From: QHXW01 sp963752965 | Lineage (GTDB): Bacteria; Acidobacteriota; Terriglobia; Bryobacterales; Bryobacteraceae | Assembly: GCA_963752965.1 (NCBI GenBank) | Contig: CAVWAJ010000017.1 | Location: 248,001-312,000, forward strand | DNA: 64,000 nucleotides | Reading direction: 5' to 3' | In this document: in pieces, positions 62,361-64,000 of the stretch | Position numbering within the stretch: the stretch's first letter is position 1 | How the letters are laid out: every line of letters begins with the position of its first letter | The notes under the pieces: generated by a model | Database searches by the model: none | What the model saw: only the letters and a program-made list of their open reading frames with translations | What the model was told of the DNA's origin: nothing | Position numbers and translations under genes: made by a program

Positions 62361-63020
62361 ATGCACAATGGGCGTTACGAAACCGATCAGGAGGCGTTTT
62401 GGGCCGGAAACTTCGGAGACGCCTACATTGAGCGAAATCGCGGCAACAGGCACCTGGCGACGAAGCTCGCCGTGCTCAGCAAGATTCTCTCGTCATCCGA
62501 CGAAGTATCTTCAGTGATTGAGCTGGGAGCAAACATTGGCCTGAACTTAGAAGCGTTGCACAGGCTGCTGCCAGCTGCCAAATTGACCGCGGTGGAAATC
62601 AACCACAAAGCCGTAATCGAGCTAAGGCGCATGGATTGGATTCAGACGCACGAGGGCTCCGTATTTCAGTTTCAGCCTGAGGCGCCGGCCGACCTGGTGC
62701 TCGCTTCCGGTTTGCTGATCCACATTCACCCCGAGAGGCTGCCCGATGTGTACCGGACAATGTATATCGCCAGCCGGAAGTACATTTGTCTGATGGAGTA
62801 TTACAATCCCACGGCCGTCGAGGTCCCATATAGAGGAAACCGGGAAAGACTGTTTAAGCGGGACTTCGCGGGTGAAATGCTGGACACTTATCCCGATCTT
62901 AAGTTATCAGCGTATGGATTCCAGTACCATCGCGATGCCAATTTTCCGGCGGACGATGTCAATTGGTTCTTGATGGAGAGGCGGCAGCCATTGCCACGGC
63001 CTCAGCCACCGGAAATCTGA
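62361..63020 (+). CDS. Pseudaminic-acid-biosynthesis-associated methylase
   Basis: A 219-residue SAM-dependent methyltransferase of the class found inside pseudaminic-acid gene clusters. TDQEAFWAGNFGDAYIERN is its characteristic N-terminus, VIELGANIGLNLEAL the SAM-binding motif I, AVEINHKAV motif II, and LVLASGLLIHIHPERLPD motif IV; FQYHRDANFPADDVNWFLM is at the end. It may O- or N-methylate the nonulosonic acid or its precursor. The ATG at 62361 lacks a clear ribosome-binding site; the frame is open further upstream, so the start is uncertain. Confidence 0.82.
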   Translation: MHNGRYETDQEAFWAGNFGDAYIERNRGNRHLATKLAVLSKILSSSDEVSSVIELGANIGLNLEALHRLLPAAKLTAVEINHKAVIELRRMDWIQTHEGSVFQFQPEAPADLVLASGLLIHIHPERLPDVYRTMYIASRKYICLMEYYNPTAVEVPYRGNRERLFKRDFAGEMLDTYPDLKLSAYGFQYHRDANFPADDVNWFLMERRQPLPRPQPPEI

Positions 63021-63080
63021 GAGTTCGCGCGGAATCGGCTACTAACTTATTCAAAGCGTAGCGCGAGGTAAGTCCTCTCC

Positions 63081-64000
63081 ATGGAATGGTCCCGAGTAAG
63101 CGTCCTGGTCACCGGCGGCACCGGTTCGTTCGGTAAGAAGTTCGCCGAAATCATGCTGCGCGATTACCACCCTAAGAAACTCATTGTCTTCAGCCGCGGT
63201 GAGTTGAAACAGCATGAAATGCGTACAGGCGGATTTGACCACGAGGCCTTGCGATATTTCATCGGCGATGTTCGCGACGAAAGCCGCCTTCGCCGGGCCA
63301 TGAGCGGCGTGGACCTCGTGGTGCATGCCGCGGCTCTGAAACAAGTCCCCGCTTGCGAATATAATCCGGTCGAGGCTGTAGCCACCAACATCAACGGGGC
63401 GAGAAACGTGGTAGACGCCGCTTTGGATACGGGGGTCGAGAAAGTCCTCGCACTCAGCACTGACAAAGCGGTGAATCCAGTCAACCTATACGGGGCCACC
63501 AAGCTGGTGGCCGAGAAGCTCTTTGTCCAGGCGAATGCATATAGCGGCGCGGGCCCCACGCGTTTCAGTTGCGTGCGTTACGGGAACGTGCTGGGTAGCC
63601 GAGGTAGCGTCATTCCGCTGTTTCGTTCCCAACGCGACTCCGGAAAGGTGACCATTACCGACGTTCGCATGACCAGGTTCTGGATGACTCTCGAACAGGG
63701 AGTGCGTTTCGTAATCCGCGCCATCGAAAACATGCACGGAGGGGAAGTGTTTGTACCGAAAATTCCCAGCATGAGCATCGTGGACATGGCCGCGGCCATT
63801 GCGCCGGGTTGCCAGCGGGTTCCGGTCGGAATCCGCGCTGGCGAGAAGCTCCATGAAGTGCTGGTGGCGGAGGACGAAGCCCGCAACGCGGTGGAGTTCG
63901 ACGACATGTTCGTAATCCGTCCGGCGCACTCCTGGTGGTCGGACGGAAACTGGTCGGAGGGACGTTCTTTGCCCGACGGGTTTCGCTTTTCGAGCGATCT
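63081..64000 (+). CDS. pseB: UDP-N-acetylglucosamine 4,6-dehydratase (inverting), PseB (partial)
   Basis: The first 306 codons are in the window and the frame continues past its end. It is an extended short-chain dehydrogenase making UDP-2-acetamido-2,6-dideoxy-beta-L-arabino-4-hexulose, the first step to pseudaminic acid. VSVLVTGGTGSFGKKF is the NAD(P)-binding loop; FIGDVRDESRL, VVHAAALKQVPACEYNP and ALSTDKAVNPVNLYGATK carry the catalytic Asp-Lys and Tyr-x-x-x-Lys residues. MTRFWMTLEQGVRFV is the family signature of PseB/FlaA1. The ATG at 63081 is 60 bases after the methylase stop, in the same direction. Confidence 0.93.
   Translation, partial: MEWSRVSVLVTGGTGSFGKKFAEIMLRDYHPKKLIVFSRGELKQHEMRTGGFDHEALRYFIGDVRDESRLRRAMSGVDLVVHAAALKQVPACEYNPVEAVATNINGARNVVDAALDTGVEKVLALSTDKAVNPVNLYGATKLVAEKLFVQANAYSGAGPTRFSCVRYGNVLGSRGSVIPLFRSQRDSGKVTITDVRMTRFWMTLEQGVRFVIRAIENMHGGEVFVPKIPSMSIVDMAAAIAPGCQRVPVGIRAGEKLHEVLVAEDEARNAVEFDDMFVIRPAHSWWSDGNWSEGRSLPDGFRFSSD

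Noticed and set aside
1..64000. CRISPR array or Cas genes
   Set aside because: No regularly spaced direct repeats of 24-40 bases and no Cas-like protein were seen.

Overview
The window looks like a chromosome segment of a soil Acidobacterium, probably near the Solibacter/Bryobacter lineage. This is inferred, not proven. The grounds are high G+C, Oar-like TonB-dependent receptors and secreted proteins with carboxypeptidase-type regulatory (CarboxypepD_reg) domains, a sedolisin protease, abundant plant-polysaccharide hydrolases, a FecR/DUF6600 protein and a CusA/CzcA-type efflux pump. About 50 genes or gene remnants can be supported. There is one tRNA and one complete insertion sequence; no rRNA, CRISPR array or prophage was seen.

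Layout. 1-14.7 kb: tandem CarboxypepD_reg proteins, RNase R, a FecR/DUF6600 protein, a trans-polyprenyl diphosphate synthase, an aldo/keto reductase, two unknowns, an S53 protease, and a translationally coupled pair (membrane sulfatase-fold protein plus GT-C type membrane glycosyltransferase). 14.9-20.4 kb: L-rhamnose release and use (sugar isomerase, GH78 rhamnosidase, Tat-exported aldo/keto reductase). 20.5-27.2 kb: a tightly overlapping cluster that looks like corrinoid-dependent methyl transfer (two UroD/MtaA-like proteins, a homocysteine methyltransferase-like protein, DUF1638, a RACo-like ferredoxin-ASKHA activator) followed by a sugar MFS porter. No corrinoid-binding protein is visible. 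27.2-36.6 kb, minus strand: GH9-like hydrolase, DUF5009 acyltransferase, TonB-dependent receptor and an uncharacterised TIM-barrel-like glycosidase.

36.6-41 kb is a disturbed zone: an SLT-like muramidase, tRNA-Arg(TCT), then three unrelated gene fragments (DUF1348, Dps, sigma-54 activator) abutting almost base to base, then a complete IS3-family element with 4-bp target duplication. The IS has split codon 2/3 of a small membrane-protein gene. A same-length paralogue of that gene lies divergently, beside amt.

41-52.5 kb: an Amt ammonium transporter with three tiny membrane proteins and a TPR protein, a beta-barrel porin, a frameshifted secreted protein, and a heavy-metal-type RND tripartite efflux operon. 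52.6-64 kb: KDPG aldolase, then fliD, a FliT-position protein, a sigma-28 promoter and flagellin with a strong terminator, then a nonulosonic (pseudaminic-type) acid and flagellin-glycosylation island: SEC-C/TPR/glycosyltransferase, SpsF-like cytidylyltransferase, PseI, YdcF, a frameshifted GNAT-WbqC gene, a methylase, and PseB running off the end.

All function calls come from reading protein sequences by eye; no database search was run.
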